Assembly (NCBI RefSeq): GCF_003002825.1
Contig: NZ_PVTE01000034.1
Span: forward strand, 1-53,668
DNA: 53,668 bases
From: Spirosoma oryzae
GTDB taxonomy: Bacteria; Bacteroidota; Bacteroidia; Cytophagales; Spirosomataceae
Direction: 5' to 3'
Made by a program: the position numbers and the translations under genes. Shown here in pieces: positions 1 to 7,924 of the stretch (position 1 is the first letter of the stretch; every line of letters starts with the position of its first letter). Below the pieces are notes generated by a model that saw only the letters and a list, made by a program, of their open reading frames with translations, did no database searches and was not told where the DNA came from.

Positions 1-388
1 GAGGCCGAAAGCGTGTCATCTGACTGAATTCACTCATTTTGTTGGGGGTTGTGTCACCAAATTTACTCGTTTTCAAAACCCCTACAAGATTAGCCCTGAA
101 GGGGGTCGGGGGGTAAACAGGCTAGAACTTAACAGCCCTGCCCTAAAGGACGGTCGGCCGCTGCCGGACTTTATTCACACGTAGACAAAGTCCTCTTTAG
201 GTGATTTAGGGGTTATCAATCATACGTTATGCGATTCAGGACCAACAGAAAACGGGTAACCAAACTACCTATAGAAGCCGTATACTACCGCAATTTACTA
301 GTCAATCGGTCAATTAAGTTGATTATTTTCGGTATGTACCTGGCTGATCAAAAATGACGTACAAAGGCCTTCACGTCAGTTGATTTCA
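1..388. other. intergenic region without a recognisable gene
   Basis: No reading frame with protein-like features was seen on either strand. The only structure is a GC-rich dispersed repeat (about 92-166) that recurs elsewhere in the window. The remainder, about 170-388, is moderately AT-rich, and I saw no tRNA, terminator or clear promoter there. Confidence 0.6.
92..166. repeat. GC-rich dispersed repeat, copy 1
   Basis: It contains the palindrome-like CCCTGAAGGGGGTCGGGGGG, then CTAGAACTTAACAGCCCTGC and GGACGGTCGGCCGCTGCCG. The second piece recurs inverted at about 12990-13015 with one change, and the third recurs at 47888-47906 with one change. Sharing between three unlinked spacers shows a dispersed repeat family. 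Words of the CCCCTAAAGGGG type are common between genes in Bacteroidota; their function is not known to me. Confidence 0.65.
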
Positions 389-1615
389 TCACGGCTGGTT
401 TTCCTGTTCACGCCCGCCTTCGAAGTTGGATGGTGGTTCCGGGCCGAGTGTGTCACTCAGAATCAGACCAATAACGCCGGCTGCCAGCAGGCCCAGCAGC
501 ATCAGCGGACCGAGACTGCTGATAAAGCCGAGTCCGGTAAACGCGATGCCCAGCCCAAACCGGACAACAACACCGCGCCTGAAACTGGGGTGCGATGATC
601 CGGCAATCCATGTCGTCAGGCTGATGCTGGCCTGTATCAGGAAGTAAGCGCCCAGTGCGCCGGCCATAAACCACTGCGCCGACTGGGACAGGTCTAAAGT
701 CTCGACGTTTTTAACGGCCATCTGCATGCCAACGCCGACCATCGTCAGGGCCATCGTTAGCGGCAGGTGCAGGTACAGCCAGAAGCGATACGGTACACTC
801 GAACCGCCTTTCTCCACTTGTCGCACAGCCTCGTCGTCGACCCGGTCGAAGTAAGCCCACCAGATACCGATGATGATAATGGCGCACAGGACGGTGGCGC
901 TCACGGCTTTTACCGTAAGGCCGTGGTCGATCATGGCGTTGACGATGCTGGTAACCGATTGACCCAGCACAAGCAGCGTGAACAGGCCATACCGTTCGGG
1001 TAAGTGGCGGACGTCGGGCGGGAATTTGTTATGCTCGTCCTTATTTGTGATGACGAGGGGCGTTGTCAGCTCGATCAGTAAACCGACCGCCCACAGCCAG
1101 TATCGATACGGTACCGGCGCGAATACCGATGCGACCCACAGGATGATCGACGCACCGAAACCCAGCGCGATTCGCTGAATGAAAGGTCGGGTGTCGGGCA
1201 GGTAGTACCAGACCCGGCTGTATTCGATGAGCAATGTAAAGCGAGTGACGGAATACGTGATCGCGAACACCTTCGAGAGTACGGCCGACTCTACCGAACG
1301 GGGAATGGTCGTGGCCAGAATAATCAGGGCAATCAGTTGAACACTGGCCAGCGCCCGGTGAACAACGTCCTGTTCGTTGTCGAACCGGGTCGAATAATTG
1401 GTTTCGCCGTTCCAGAGCCACCAGACCGGGACATAGATCAGCACAAACTCCAGAAAAGACATATCGCTGTCATCGGCCAGTAACCGTCCGGCCAGTTGGG
1501 CGATGATCGCGGTAAAAACCAGATCGTTCAATAACTCGGGCCAGGTAGTCTGACGATGGCCCTGCTCGCGGCTACTCCGGAGGGTAGGGGTGCCGAAGCT
1601 GTTGTTGGATGGCAT
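389..1615 (-). CDS. low temperature requirement protein A (LtrA) family membrane protein
   Basis: The 408-residue protein is strongly hydrophobic with about ten to eleven predicted membrane helices and a short polar N-terminus. Family marks are the N-terminal WPELLNDLVFTAIIAQLAG segment, the FLEFVLIYVPVWWLWNGETNY segment with the aromatic WW pair, and the central HLPERYGLFTLLVLGQSV block, all typical of LtrA proteins. The family was named from a Listeria locus linked to growth in the cold, but its biochemical role is not established. It stands alone, and its neighbour on the 3' side is a repeat-containing spacer. The C-terminus after the last helix is short and polar. I am confident of the family and not of the function. 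Confidence 0.85.
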   Translation of the reverse strand: MPSNNSFGTPTLRSSREQGHRQTTWPELLNDLVFTAIIAQLAGRLLADDSDMSFLEFVLIYVPVWWLWNGETNYSTRFDNEQDVVHRALASVQLIALIILATTIPRSVESAVLSKVFAITYSVTRFTLLIEYSRVWYYLPDTRPFIQRIALGFGASIILWVASVFAPVPYRYWLWAVGLLIELTTPLVITNKDEHNKFPPDVRHLPERYGLFTLLVLGQSVTSIVNAMIDHGLTVKAVSATVLCAIIIIGIWWAYFDRVDDEAVRQVEKGGSSVPYRFWLYLHLPLTMALTMVGVGMQMAVKNVETLDLSQSAQWFMAGALGAYFLIQASISLTTWIAGSSHPSFRRGVVVRFGLGIAFTGLGFISSLGPLMLLGLLAAGVIGLILSDTLGPEPPSNFEGGREQENQP

Positions 1616-1765
1616 AGGCAGGGCTCATTACAGCGTCTGTCACACGATGAATCGTGTCGATAAAACTCTTCGGTACCCTATATCAACCAGTTCCACCAGG
1701 GATGGTTGCCGTAGTCTGTTGCGCTGGTTGTATTTTAGGGCCGAATTATCTGTTCCAAAAACCGA

Positions 1766-3454
1766 ATGAAACACCTTTTTTGTACTGCCTTCTTCATCAG
1801 CTTATGGAGTCCGTTGGTGCAGGCACAATCCGCCCCGACACCACCGGGCTATCAGGACCACGCGCAACTGTCGGCCCGTTTAAAGACATTGGCCAGCCGT
1901 TCGGGTAATGCCGCCACCGTCGAGTCGATCGGCAAATCGCTCAGTGGGAAGGATATCTGGCTGCTCACGCTTGGTCGTGGTAAGGCAACCGCCAAGCCAG
2001 CCTTGTTACTCGTCGCCGGAATCGACGGTAGTCATCTCGCCGGTACGGAGATGGCTGTCGAACTGGCGGAAAAATTGCTGAGCAGTACCAGCGACAGTAT
2101 TCGCCGGGTACTCGACACGAAAACCATTTACGTGCTTCCCCTCGTCAGTCCCGACGCCCAGGCCCAGGCATTCGCCAAACTTCGCTTCGAGCGCACCGGC
2201 AACGCCCGCGACACCGACGATGACCGCGACGGACGCCTGAATGAAGACCCGTTCGACGATCTGAACCGCGACGGACAAATCACGCAGGTACGTATCGAAG
2301 ACCCAACCGGTCAGTACGTGCCGAGCAAAGACGACGCGCGTGTACTGGTCAAAGCCGATCCGGCGAAGGGCGAAACCGGGCGCTATCTTGTTTTGTCGGA
2401 AGGCGTGGACGCCGATAAAGACGGGCAGTTTAACGAAGATGGTGAGGGTGGCGTTGCCCCCGACAAAAACTTCACGTTCGACTACCCGTTCTTTACCCCC
2501 GGCTCGGGCGAAATGCCGGTCTCGGAACCGGAAAACCGGGCGCTGCTCGATTTCCTGGCGAAGTCGCCGAACGTATACGCCGTCCTGACGTTCGGACCGT
2601 ACAACAACCTGAGTGAAGCGCCGAAGTTCGATCGCTCGAAAACGGCGAAGCGTATCATTACGGGTTTGCTGGAAAAAGATGCTACTGTGGGCGAGCAGGT
2701 GTCGAAACTCTACAACGCCCAGACGAGCCTGAAAGATGCCCCCGCTCAGCCCGCGACGAAGGGCAACTTCGCCCAGACGGCCTACTACCACCACGGTCGG
2801 TTTAGCTTCTCGACACCCGGCTGGTGGGCACCCAAAGCGGTTTCGGCTCCGCCCGCCCGTCGCGACAGTAGCAACACGTCTACCAAGCCCGGACTGGCTG
2901 TGAAAGGTGGCGACGACAACGAAGACGTGCGTTTTCTGAAATGGGCCGACGCCAATGGACTTACCAACGTTTATGTCAACTGGACACCCGTTGACCACCC
3001 AGACTTTCCGGGTCGTAAAGCCGAGGTAGGCGGTCTGGTCCCATTCGCCAGACAAAATCCGCCCGTTCGGTTTCTGGCCGACAACGTACAGAAGCACGTA
3101 CAGTTCATGACGGCACTGGCCGGCCGGATGCCGCAGATCGAGATCGTCAACGTGCGCAGCGAATCACTGGGTAGCAACCTGCATCGGATCACGGCGCAGG
3201 TCGTCAACCGGGGGCTGCTGCCAACGGGTAGCGACATGGGTGATCGGGTACGCTGGGTACCGAAAATGAAAGTCGAACTGAAACTGGCGGATAAACAAAG
3301 CGTCGTATCGGGTCGGCGGATCATGCTGCGTGGACCGATGGCAGCGGGCGAAACGATGGACGTCACGTTCCTCGTCAGCGGTTCCGGGCGCGTAACGCTC
3401 GAAGCCGGCAACGCCATGACCGGTATCAACCAACAGGAAATCAATCTGAAGTAA
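1766..3454 (+). CDS. exported M14 carboxypeptidase-fold protein lacking the catalytic residues (probable pseudoenzyme)
   Basis: 562 residues with a signal peptide ending near VQAQS (about residue 21), an M14 zinc-carboxypeptidase-like domain (about 30-360) and a C-terminal beta domain (about 445-562). It is a diverged paralogue of the next gene: KSLSGKDIWLLT matches KSYQGRDIWVLT, and both carry an acidic DxDxDG-rich insertion (149-232 here). The zinc HxxE site of the neighbour is replaced by GIDGSHLAGTE (85-95), the Asn-Arg substrate pair by Asn-Phe (235-236), the third zinc ligand His by Gly277, and the catalytic Glu by Pro351 (FSFSTPGWW). A working peptidase is therefore unlikely; binding of peptide or glycan, or partnership with the neighbour, is more plausible. 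There is no frameshift, so the frame is still under selection. Confidence 0.85.
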   Translation: MKHLFCTAFFISLWSPLVQAQSAPTPPGYQDHAQLSARLKTLASRSGNAATVESIGKSLSGKDIWLLTLGRGKATAKPALLLVAGIDGSHLAGTEMAVELAEKLLSSTSDSIRRVLDTKTIYVLPLVSPDAQAQAFAKLRFERTGNARDTDDDRDGRLNEDPFDDLNRDGQITQVRIEDPTGQYVPSKDDARVLVKADPAKGETGRYLVLSEGVDADKDGQFNEDGEGGVAPDKNFTFDYPFFTPGSGEMPVSEPENRALLDFLAKSPNVYAVLTFGPYNNLSEAPKFDRSKTAKRIITGLLEKDATVGEQVSKLYNAQTSLKDAPAQPATKGNFAQTAYYHHGRFSFSTPGWWAPKAVSAPPARRDSSNTSTKPGLAVKGGDDNEDVRFLKWADANGLTNVYVNWTPVDHPDFPGRKAEVGGLVPFARQNPPVRFLADNVQKHVQFMTALAGRMPQIEIVNVRSESLGSNLHRITAQVVNRGLLPTGSDMGDRVRWVPKMKVELKLADKQSVVSGRRIMLRGPMAAGETMDVTFLVSGSGRVTLEAGNAMTGINQQEINLK

Positions 3455-3456
3455 GG

Positions 3457-3491
3457 TTTTCGGTTTACAGTATACGGTTTTCAGTTTGTTG
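3457..3491. repeat. heptad array, single arm (TWTWCRG type)
   Basis: Five consecutive 7-mers read TTTTCGG TTTACAG TATACGG TTTTCAG TTTGTTG, starting two bases after the stop codon of the M14-like gene. The same degenerate 7-mer, consensus TWTWCRG, builds arrays at 15402, 15533, 31589, 32717, 38894 and 47920. Confidence 0.8.
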
Positions 3492-3511
3492 TGCAATAGT
3501 GCCCGCAAACC

Positions 3512-3612
3512 GTAGCCCAGACGTCCACGTCTGGTAGCCGCGCCAGCGGCTAAAAAAGCTACCGCTAAAATCAGTTAGCCTTACGGCTACCAGACGTGGA
3601 CGTCTGGGCTAC
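3512..3612. repeat. about 100-bp directional palindrome, copy 1 (diverged subfamily)
   Basis: Inverted ends GTAGCCCAGACGTCCACGTC and GACGTGGACGTCTGGGCTAC enclose an asymmetric core. The core matches the cores of the copies at 36092 and 47722 in order and orientation (AGCGGC, then AGCT-CCGC, then AGTT-GCC-ACGGC). It lies between two codirectional M14 genes and ends eight bases before the start codon of the second. It has no coding capacity. Confidence 0.85.
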
Positions 3613-3619
3613 ACACACT

Positions 3620-5371
3620 ATGAAACACATACTCCTCATAACATTCAGTCTATTTGCGCTGACGGCCGTTGCGCAGAAGCAACCCGCCAAAACCGACGAT
3701 CCCGGTGGTCTGAAAGCCATTGGGTCGCCCGTAAATCCCAAGGTGCCGATGCGCTGGAATCACTATAACGACTACGGCATGATTACCAAATTCTGTCAGG
3801 ATCTGGCCAAAGCCTATCCGGATCTGGTGAAGCTGGAATCGATGGGAAAGTCGTATCAGGGACGCGACATCTGGGTGCTGACCATTACGGATACGAAAAC
3901 AGGCAATCCGGCGCGGAAGCCCGGTTTTTACATCGACGGGAACATTCACTCCAACGAAATTCAGGGGTCGGAAGTGGCGATGTACACGGCCTGGTACCTG
4001 GCCGAATCGTTTGCCGATGAACCGTACATCCGGGAGCTGCTCAAGGATCGGGTATTCTACATCACCCCGACGATCAACCCCGACGCCCGCGAAGATTTCG
4101 TCAAGAATCCGAATAACTCGAATTCGCCCCGCTCCGGGATGATGCCACTGGACGACGACGGCGACGGGCAGGTTGACGAAGACAAATACGACGATCTGGA
4201 CAAAGACGGTAACATCGTACAAATGCGTCGGAAGAGTCCGCTGGGCCGCTGGAACGTCGACCCCAGCGATCCGACCCGCATGGTGCCCGCTAAACCCGAC
4301 GAGCCGGGTACGTACGAACTGCTTGGCTACGAGGGCGAAGACAACGACGGCGATGGGCTGGTCAACGAAGACGTAGTGGGGCAGTACGATCCCAACCGCG
4401 ACTGGGGCTGGGGCTGGCAACCCGATTACATTCAGCGGGGGGCGCTATACTATCCGGGCACACTGCCCGAAACGCAGGCGGTGAAGAAATTTGTCATGAG
4501 TCACCCCAACATCGCCGGGGCGCAAAGCTACCACAACTACGGCGGCATGTTCCTGCGGGGGCCGGGTTCGGAAGAAGACGTGCCGTACTACACGCCGGGC
4601 GACATCGCGGTGTATGACGTGATCGGGAAAGTCGGCGAGAAGATGATTCCCGGTTATCGGTACCTGACGATCTACAAAGACCTGTACACGGTGTACGGGG
4701 GAGAAATCGACTGGTTCTCGCTGGGACGCGGTGTGTTCACGTTCTCGACCGAGTTGATGACGTCGTACAAACTGTTCAACCAGAAGTCCGACGAGAATCG
4801 CTTTCAGAACGACGAGTTCAATCAGTTCGACAAGTACCTGCTGCTAAAAGACGCGTATGTGCCCTGGAAAGCCTACAATCACCCGCAGTTCGGTGATATC
4901 GAAATCGGTGGGCCGAAGAAAAATTACATCCGAAACCACCCCGGTTTCATGCTGGAAGAAGACGCGCACCGCAACATGGCGTTCACGCTTTTCCACGCCG
5001 ACAACATGCCGATGCTGGTCGTGCAGAACATCGAAACGAAAGCCCTCGCCAACGGCCTGACCGAAATTACGGCGACGGTGCAAAATCAGCGGGTAATTCC
5101 GACGCATTCGAGTCATGACGTGAAATACCGAATCGAGCGGCCCGACCGTATTTCACTCAAAGGCGCAACGGCGCTGGCGGGTATGCTGGTCGACAACGAC
5201 GATCTGGGCATTACCCGTGAGCAGAAAAACAACCCGTCGACGATCGACGTGCCGAATATTCCGGGGATGGGGTACGTCAAAGTGCGCTGGCTGGTGAAAG
5301 GCAAACCCGGCAAAGTGACCGTCGACGTCGACAGCCAGAAGGGGGGCATTGCCTCGAAGACGATGGACTAG
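3620..5371 (+). CDS. exported M14 family zinc carboxypeptidase
   Basis: 583 residues from ATG 3620. An in-frame GTG at 3596 lies inside the palindromic repeat and is rejected because the protein from 3620 begins with a proper signal peptide (MKHILLITFSLFALTAVAQ). The M14 domain is complete: zinc ligands His110 and Glu113 (GNIHSNE), the Asn259-Arg260 substrate pair (DPNRDWGW), third ligand His305 (SYHNYGG) and catalytic Glu378 (FSTELM). An acidic insertion with DDDGDG and DNDGDG repeats (about 178-252) could bind calcium. A C-terminal beta domain follows (about 465-583). It is expected to trim peptides outside the inner membrane. It pairs with the degenerate paralogue upstream, and a strong terminator follows. 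Confidence 0.92.
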   Translation: MKHILLITFSLFALTAVAQKQPAKTDDPGGLKAIGSPVNPKVPMRWNHYNDYGMITKFCQDLAKAYPDLVKLESMGKSYQGRDIWVLTITDTKTGNPARKPGFYIDGNIHSNEIQGSEVAMYTAWYLAESFADEPYIRELLKDRVFYITPTINPDAREDFVKNPNNSNSPRSGMMPLDDDGDGQVDEDKYDDLDKDGNIVQMRRKSPLGRWNVDPSDPTRMVPAKPDEPGTYELLGYEGEDNDGDGLVNEDVVGQYDPNRDWGWGWQPDYIQRGALYYPGTLPETQAVKKFVMSHPNIAGAQSYHNYGGMFLRGPGSEEDVPYYTPGDIAVYDVIGKVGEKMIPGYRYLTIYKDLYTVYGGEIDWFSLGRGVFTFSTELMTSYKLFNQKSDENRFQNDEFNQFDKYLLLKDAYVPWKAYNHPQFGDIEIGGPKKNYIRNHPGFMLEEDAHRNMAFTLFHADNMPMLVVQNIETKALANGLTEITATVQNQRVIPTHSSHDVKYRIERPDRISLKGATALAGMLVDNDDLGITREQKNNPSTIDVPNIPGMGYVKVRWLVKGKPGKVTVDVDSQKGGIASKTMD

Positions 5372-5395
5372 TTCGCTCTCTTGTAGCTGGTTCAG

Positions 5396-5431
5396 CAAGA
5401 GCGCCCCGGTATTCCTGCCGGGGCGCTCTTG
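5396..5431. terminator. bidirectional intrinsic terminator
   Basis: A 14-bp perfect stem, CAAGAGCGCCCCGG paired with CCGGGGCGCTCTTG, has an 8-base loop. It sits between convergent genes, the M14 peptidase ending at 5371 and the regulator ending at 5458. Confidence 0.85.
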
Positions 5432-5457
5432 GTTTGGTTCGTGTATGTGACACCGCA

Positions 5458-5757
5458 TCAGATACCCCGGATAAAGGCTTCCAGAGCGTTGAGGTGCTCG
5501 GTAAACGCCTGTCGCCCAGTATCGGTAGCGGAATAGGTAGTATTGGGTTTACGGCCTATGAACTGCTTCTGCACAGACACGAATCCGGCTTCTTCGAGGG
5601 CGCGCAGATGCGTGGCCAAGTTGCCATCGGTCAGCCCGAGCAATTCCTTGAACGCGTTGAAGCTCAGCGAATCATTAACCATGAGTACCGACATGATGCT
5701 TAACCGCGCTTTACTTTCAAAAGCTTTGTTGAAGTTTGCCAGCAGTTGTTGATTCAT
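5458..5757 (-). CDS. winged-helix transcriptional regulator (ArsR/MarR-like, HTH_27 type)
   Basis: This 99-residue one-domain protein holds a helix-turn-helix (SFNAFKELLGLTDGNLATHL, about 31-50) followed by a wing (FVSVQKQFIGRKPNTTYSAT) and a C-terminal helix. This is the pattern of the small stand-alone winged-helix DNA-binding proteins that regulate their own membrane-protein operons. Its start codon overlaps the stop of the upstream membrane protein by four bases (ATGA), so the two are translationally coupled. It lacks a metal-binding cysteine pair. It probably binds the promoter of this four-gene operon, but no operator was identified. Confidence 0.85.
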   Translation of the reverse strand: MNQQLLANFNKAFESKARLSIMSVLMVNDSLSFNAFKELLGLTDGNLATHLRALEEAGFVSVQKQFIGRKPNTTYSATDTGRQAFTEHLNALEAFIRGI

Positions 5758-6395
5758 GCCGTATTCCGTTCGTATTTAAAGTACATGGCCAGCCCGTAGA
5801 TGATGTGCAGCAGGCCAAAGCCAGTCGCCCACGCAAGCAGGCTGTAGCTCGGCCAGCACAGGGTGAGCAAGCCCAGCCCGATTTCGCAGTAGCCCAGCGA
5901 TTCCACGTCGCGCAGCGTATGCTTACTGCCACTGACCAGCGCGAGCCCGTAAAAAATCAGCGTGCTTGGCAACGCCAGCCAGATCAGATTGTAAGACAAC
6001 AGCGCCAGACAGAAAATTCCCCCCGTCAGTAGCGGGATTGCCATCGACCGTACCAGTTGTCGCGACGAATTATTCCAGACCGACAGCCCCTGCCGGTGCG
6101 CTTTCCGGATGGTAAAGTAAACGCCGAACAGCAGCGCCAGTGCCAGTACTGCCACGGCGACGAGGATCAGAAAAGTACGGTCGCTGCCGTGAAGCTGACT
6201 GGTAATCCGGTCGCCGTAGGGGGCGGGTAGCAGTGTCTGCCAGCGGAAGCGGGTGTATACGACAAACGCGCCAGCCAGTGCAACAACACCGGCCGAAACG
6301 CCCGACAGACCACTGAGCGACAGAAACTTGGACGAACGCTCCATCAGGCTGCGTATCTCGGTCAGCGTCTGAAGATGTTCACGGGACTCGTGCAT
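5754..6395 (-). CDS. multi-pass membrane protein of unknown function
   Basis: 213 residues with about five to six hydrophobic helices, for example FLSLSGLSGVSAGVVALAGAFVV (about 24-46), the segment around LILVAVAVLALALLFGVYFT and SMAIPLLTGGIFCLALLSYNL. The N-terminus is hydrophilic and helical (HESREHLQTLTEIRSLMERS). Membrane proteins of this shape are often encoded directly before a small winged-helix regulator in Bacteroidota, as here (4-bp overlap). No enzymatic motif is visible. It lies 17 bp downstream of the kinase gene in the same operon. Confidence 0.75.
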   Translation of the reverse strand: MHESREHLQTLTEIRSLMERSSKFLSLSGLSGVSAGVVALAGAFVVYTRFRWQTLLPAPYGDRITSQLHGSDRTFLILVAVAVLALALLFGVYFTIRKAHRQGLSVWNNSSRQLVRSMAIPLLTGGIFCLALLSYNLIWLALPSTLIFYGLALVSGSKHTLRDVESLGYCEIGLGLLTLCWPSYSLLAWATGFGLLHIIYGLAMYFKYERNTA

Positions 6396-6412
6396 GAGTT
6401 GAATAGGAAAGG

Positions 6413-6781
6413 TCAGAAAAAACGGTCGATAACGTGGCCACCCAGAATGATGAGCCCCACCGTGGCGGCTGTAATCGCCAGAATGAGTACCGCGCCGGAT
6501 GCCATGTCCTTGATGGCTTTGATTTGTGGGTGACGGTCGGGCGTAACGTGGTCACAAAGTTTTTCGAGCGCCGTATTTACCGCTTCGGCAGCCCAGACCA
6601 GACCAATCTGGGTGATGAGTAAGGCCCATTCTACCCGGCTCAGGCCCAGCCAGCTACCCAGCGCCAGAACAAGTACCGCTGCCAGTCCGTGGACTTTAGC
6701 GTTGTTCTCAAACCGGAACAGATCGACAATTCCCTGACCCGCAAAACCGAAACTGCGCACTACTTTGCGTATGTCAATCAT
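6413..6781 (-). CDS. dgkA: diacylglycerol kinase / undecaprenol kinase family protein
   Basis: 122 residues, the usual length for the DgkA family, with three membrane helices. The signature EAVNTALEKLCDHV (about 66-79) followed by HPQIKAIKDMASGAVL contains the conserved glutamates and the Asn and Lys of the active site. The family phosphorylates diacylglycerol or undecaprenol with ATP at the inner membrane, recycling lipid carriers. Gram-positive members act on undecaprenol, and the sequence alone does not settle the substrate here. It starts 8 bp after the DUF1361 gene, so the two are co-transcribed. Confidence 0.9.
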   Translation of the reverse strand: MIDIRKVVRSFGFAGQGIVDLFRFENNAKVHGLAAVLVLALGSWLGLSRVEWALLITQIGLVWAAEAVNTALEKLCDHVTPDRHPQIKAIKDMASGAVLILAITAATVGLIILGGHVIDRFF

Positions 6782-6789
6782 AAAAACGA

Positions 6790-7497
6790 TCAGCGAATCA
6801 GCACCGGTTCATCCTGTTCATTATGCCACCAAAAAGCGACGTACAGCACGACCAGCACAAAACCGTACGCCAGCGTTAGTTTGATGCTGAGGTGATCGCG
6901 GTAGGCATGCACGATCGCCTGCAACAAATCTACGGGTGATGACAATACATTCCAGCTGTTCCACCGGCCGAAGCGGCCCAGATAAATACCGAAGCCCGAC
7001 AGAAACTGACACGACAGCGTTACGATCCAGGTTTGGGTGGTGCCCAGCAACGGGCGCAGCAGGCGATGCACCAGCAAAACCGAGTACAACCCGCAGAGAA
7101 GCCCTGTCATGGCAAACAGAAAAATGGTCATGGTGTCGAACCAGAGCAGCGGCATCGGCACGTGCTGAATATGAAACAGGTCGGTAATGATGTAGGGTGC
7201 ATTGGGCAGGAAAGCCAGCCAGACCGTCAGCCCGGCCAGCAGTACTTCGGTACTGCCAAATAACGGTCGCTCGGCTGCCGCAGCCCGCAGATCGCGCAAC
7301 ACCAGCACGACACCCAGCGGAAACCAGGCCAGGAAAAGATTCCAGGTAAGCATGATGAAGAACCACCAGTTGTCGGTGATAAGCCCACGGGCGATGGTCA
7401 GGCCGATGCCGGCAAGGGTTAAACCGGTAAGGGCGGTCAGGCCACGGTTGGAACGGCGCAGGTAACGTTGCAGCATAGACAGTCGATTTGCTTTCAT
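6790..7497 (-). CDS. DUF1361 family membrane protein
   Basis: 235 residues from ATG 7497. The frame is open to 7608, but a start there would place the promoter-like TTTACTTTGC (7521-7530) inside the gene, and the extra 37 residues do not resemble the family. Six or so membrane helices are present. The conserved WNLFLAWFPLGVVL and FLPNAPYIITDLFH segments define DUF1361, whose function is unknown. It is first in the operon with dgkA, a membrane protein and a winged-helix regulator, which suggests a shared job in envelope homeostasis (inference). Confidence 0.85.
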   Translation of the reverse strand: MKANRLSMLQRYLRRSNRGLTALTGLTLAGIGLTIARGLITDNWWFFIMLTWNLFLAWFPLGVVLVLRDLRAAAAERPLFGSTEVLLAGLTVWLAFLPNAPYIITDLFHIQHVPMPLLWFDTMTIFLFAMTGLLCGLYSVLLVHRLLRPLLGTTQTWIVTLSCQFLSGFGIYLGRFGRWNSWNVLSSPVDLLQAIVHAYRDHLSIKLTLAYGFVLVVLYVAFWWHNEQDEPVLIR

Positions 7498-7924
7498 AAG
7501 TTTTAAAAGAACTTTGTTTTGCAAAGTAAAGAAAATTGAGCTGGTATTACCATACGTTGAGTAGGCCATATTTACGCAACGGTCATCGGCGACGACAGTA
7601 GCAGACATATGTTTAGATACCCATTAGCACAAAACAGTAGATTTAAGTAGGTCCTGTTTAATGGACTTTTAACCTTTGTGCTGCCATTCACCCTGTGAAC
7701 GGACTATTCCCTTCCTAAACTGCACGGGCGGACCCGCCAGAAACCAGCACTGGTTTTGTTTATGACAGGTCCGTTATATCATTTCGTTGGTTTTCAGACT
7801 ATTACTGTGCCGTAACGACTTACCTTAGCTGTACGGTACGGGTGTGGCTAGTGTAACGCCTGGTCTGACAGCGGTAAAAATGGTAAAACATAGCAGCGTA
7901 TTACTCAACCTGAAACTTGATTTT
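7498..7924. other. divergent intergenic region
   Basis: This spacer separates the DUF1361 operon from the beta-helix lipoprotein gene. On the minus strand TTTACTTTGC (7521-7530), 24 bases before the start, resembles the Bacteroidota -7 element. On the plus strand TACCTTAGC (7822-7830) resembles the same element about 95 bases before the lipoprotein start. Neither matches TAnnTTTG perfectly. I see no gene in about 7610-7820. Confidence 0.4.

Noticed and set aside
2006..3097. Long antisense frame in the first M14-like gene, and similar ones opposite GH39 and pheS
   Set aside because: They are shadows of GC-rich coding frames; the plus-strand genes have clear domains.
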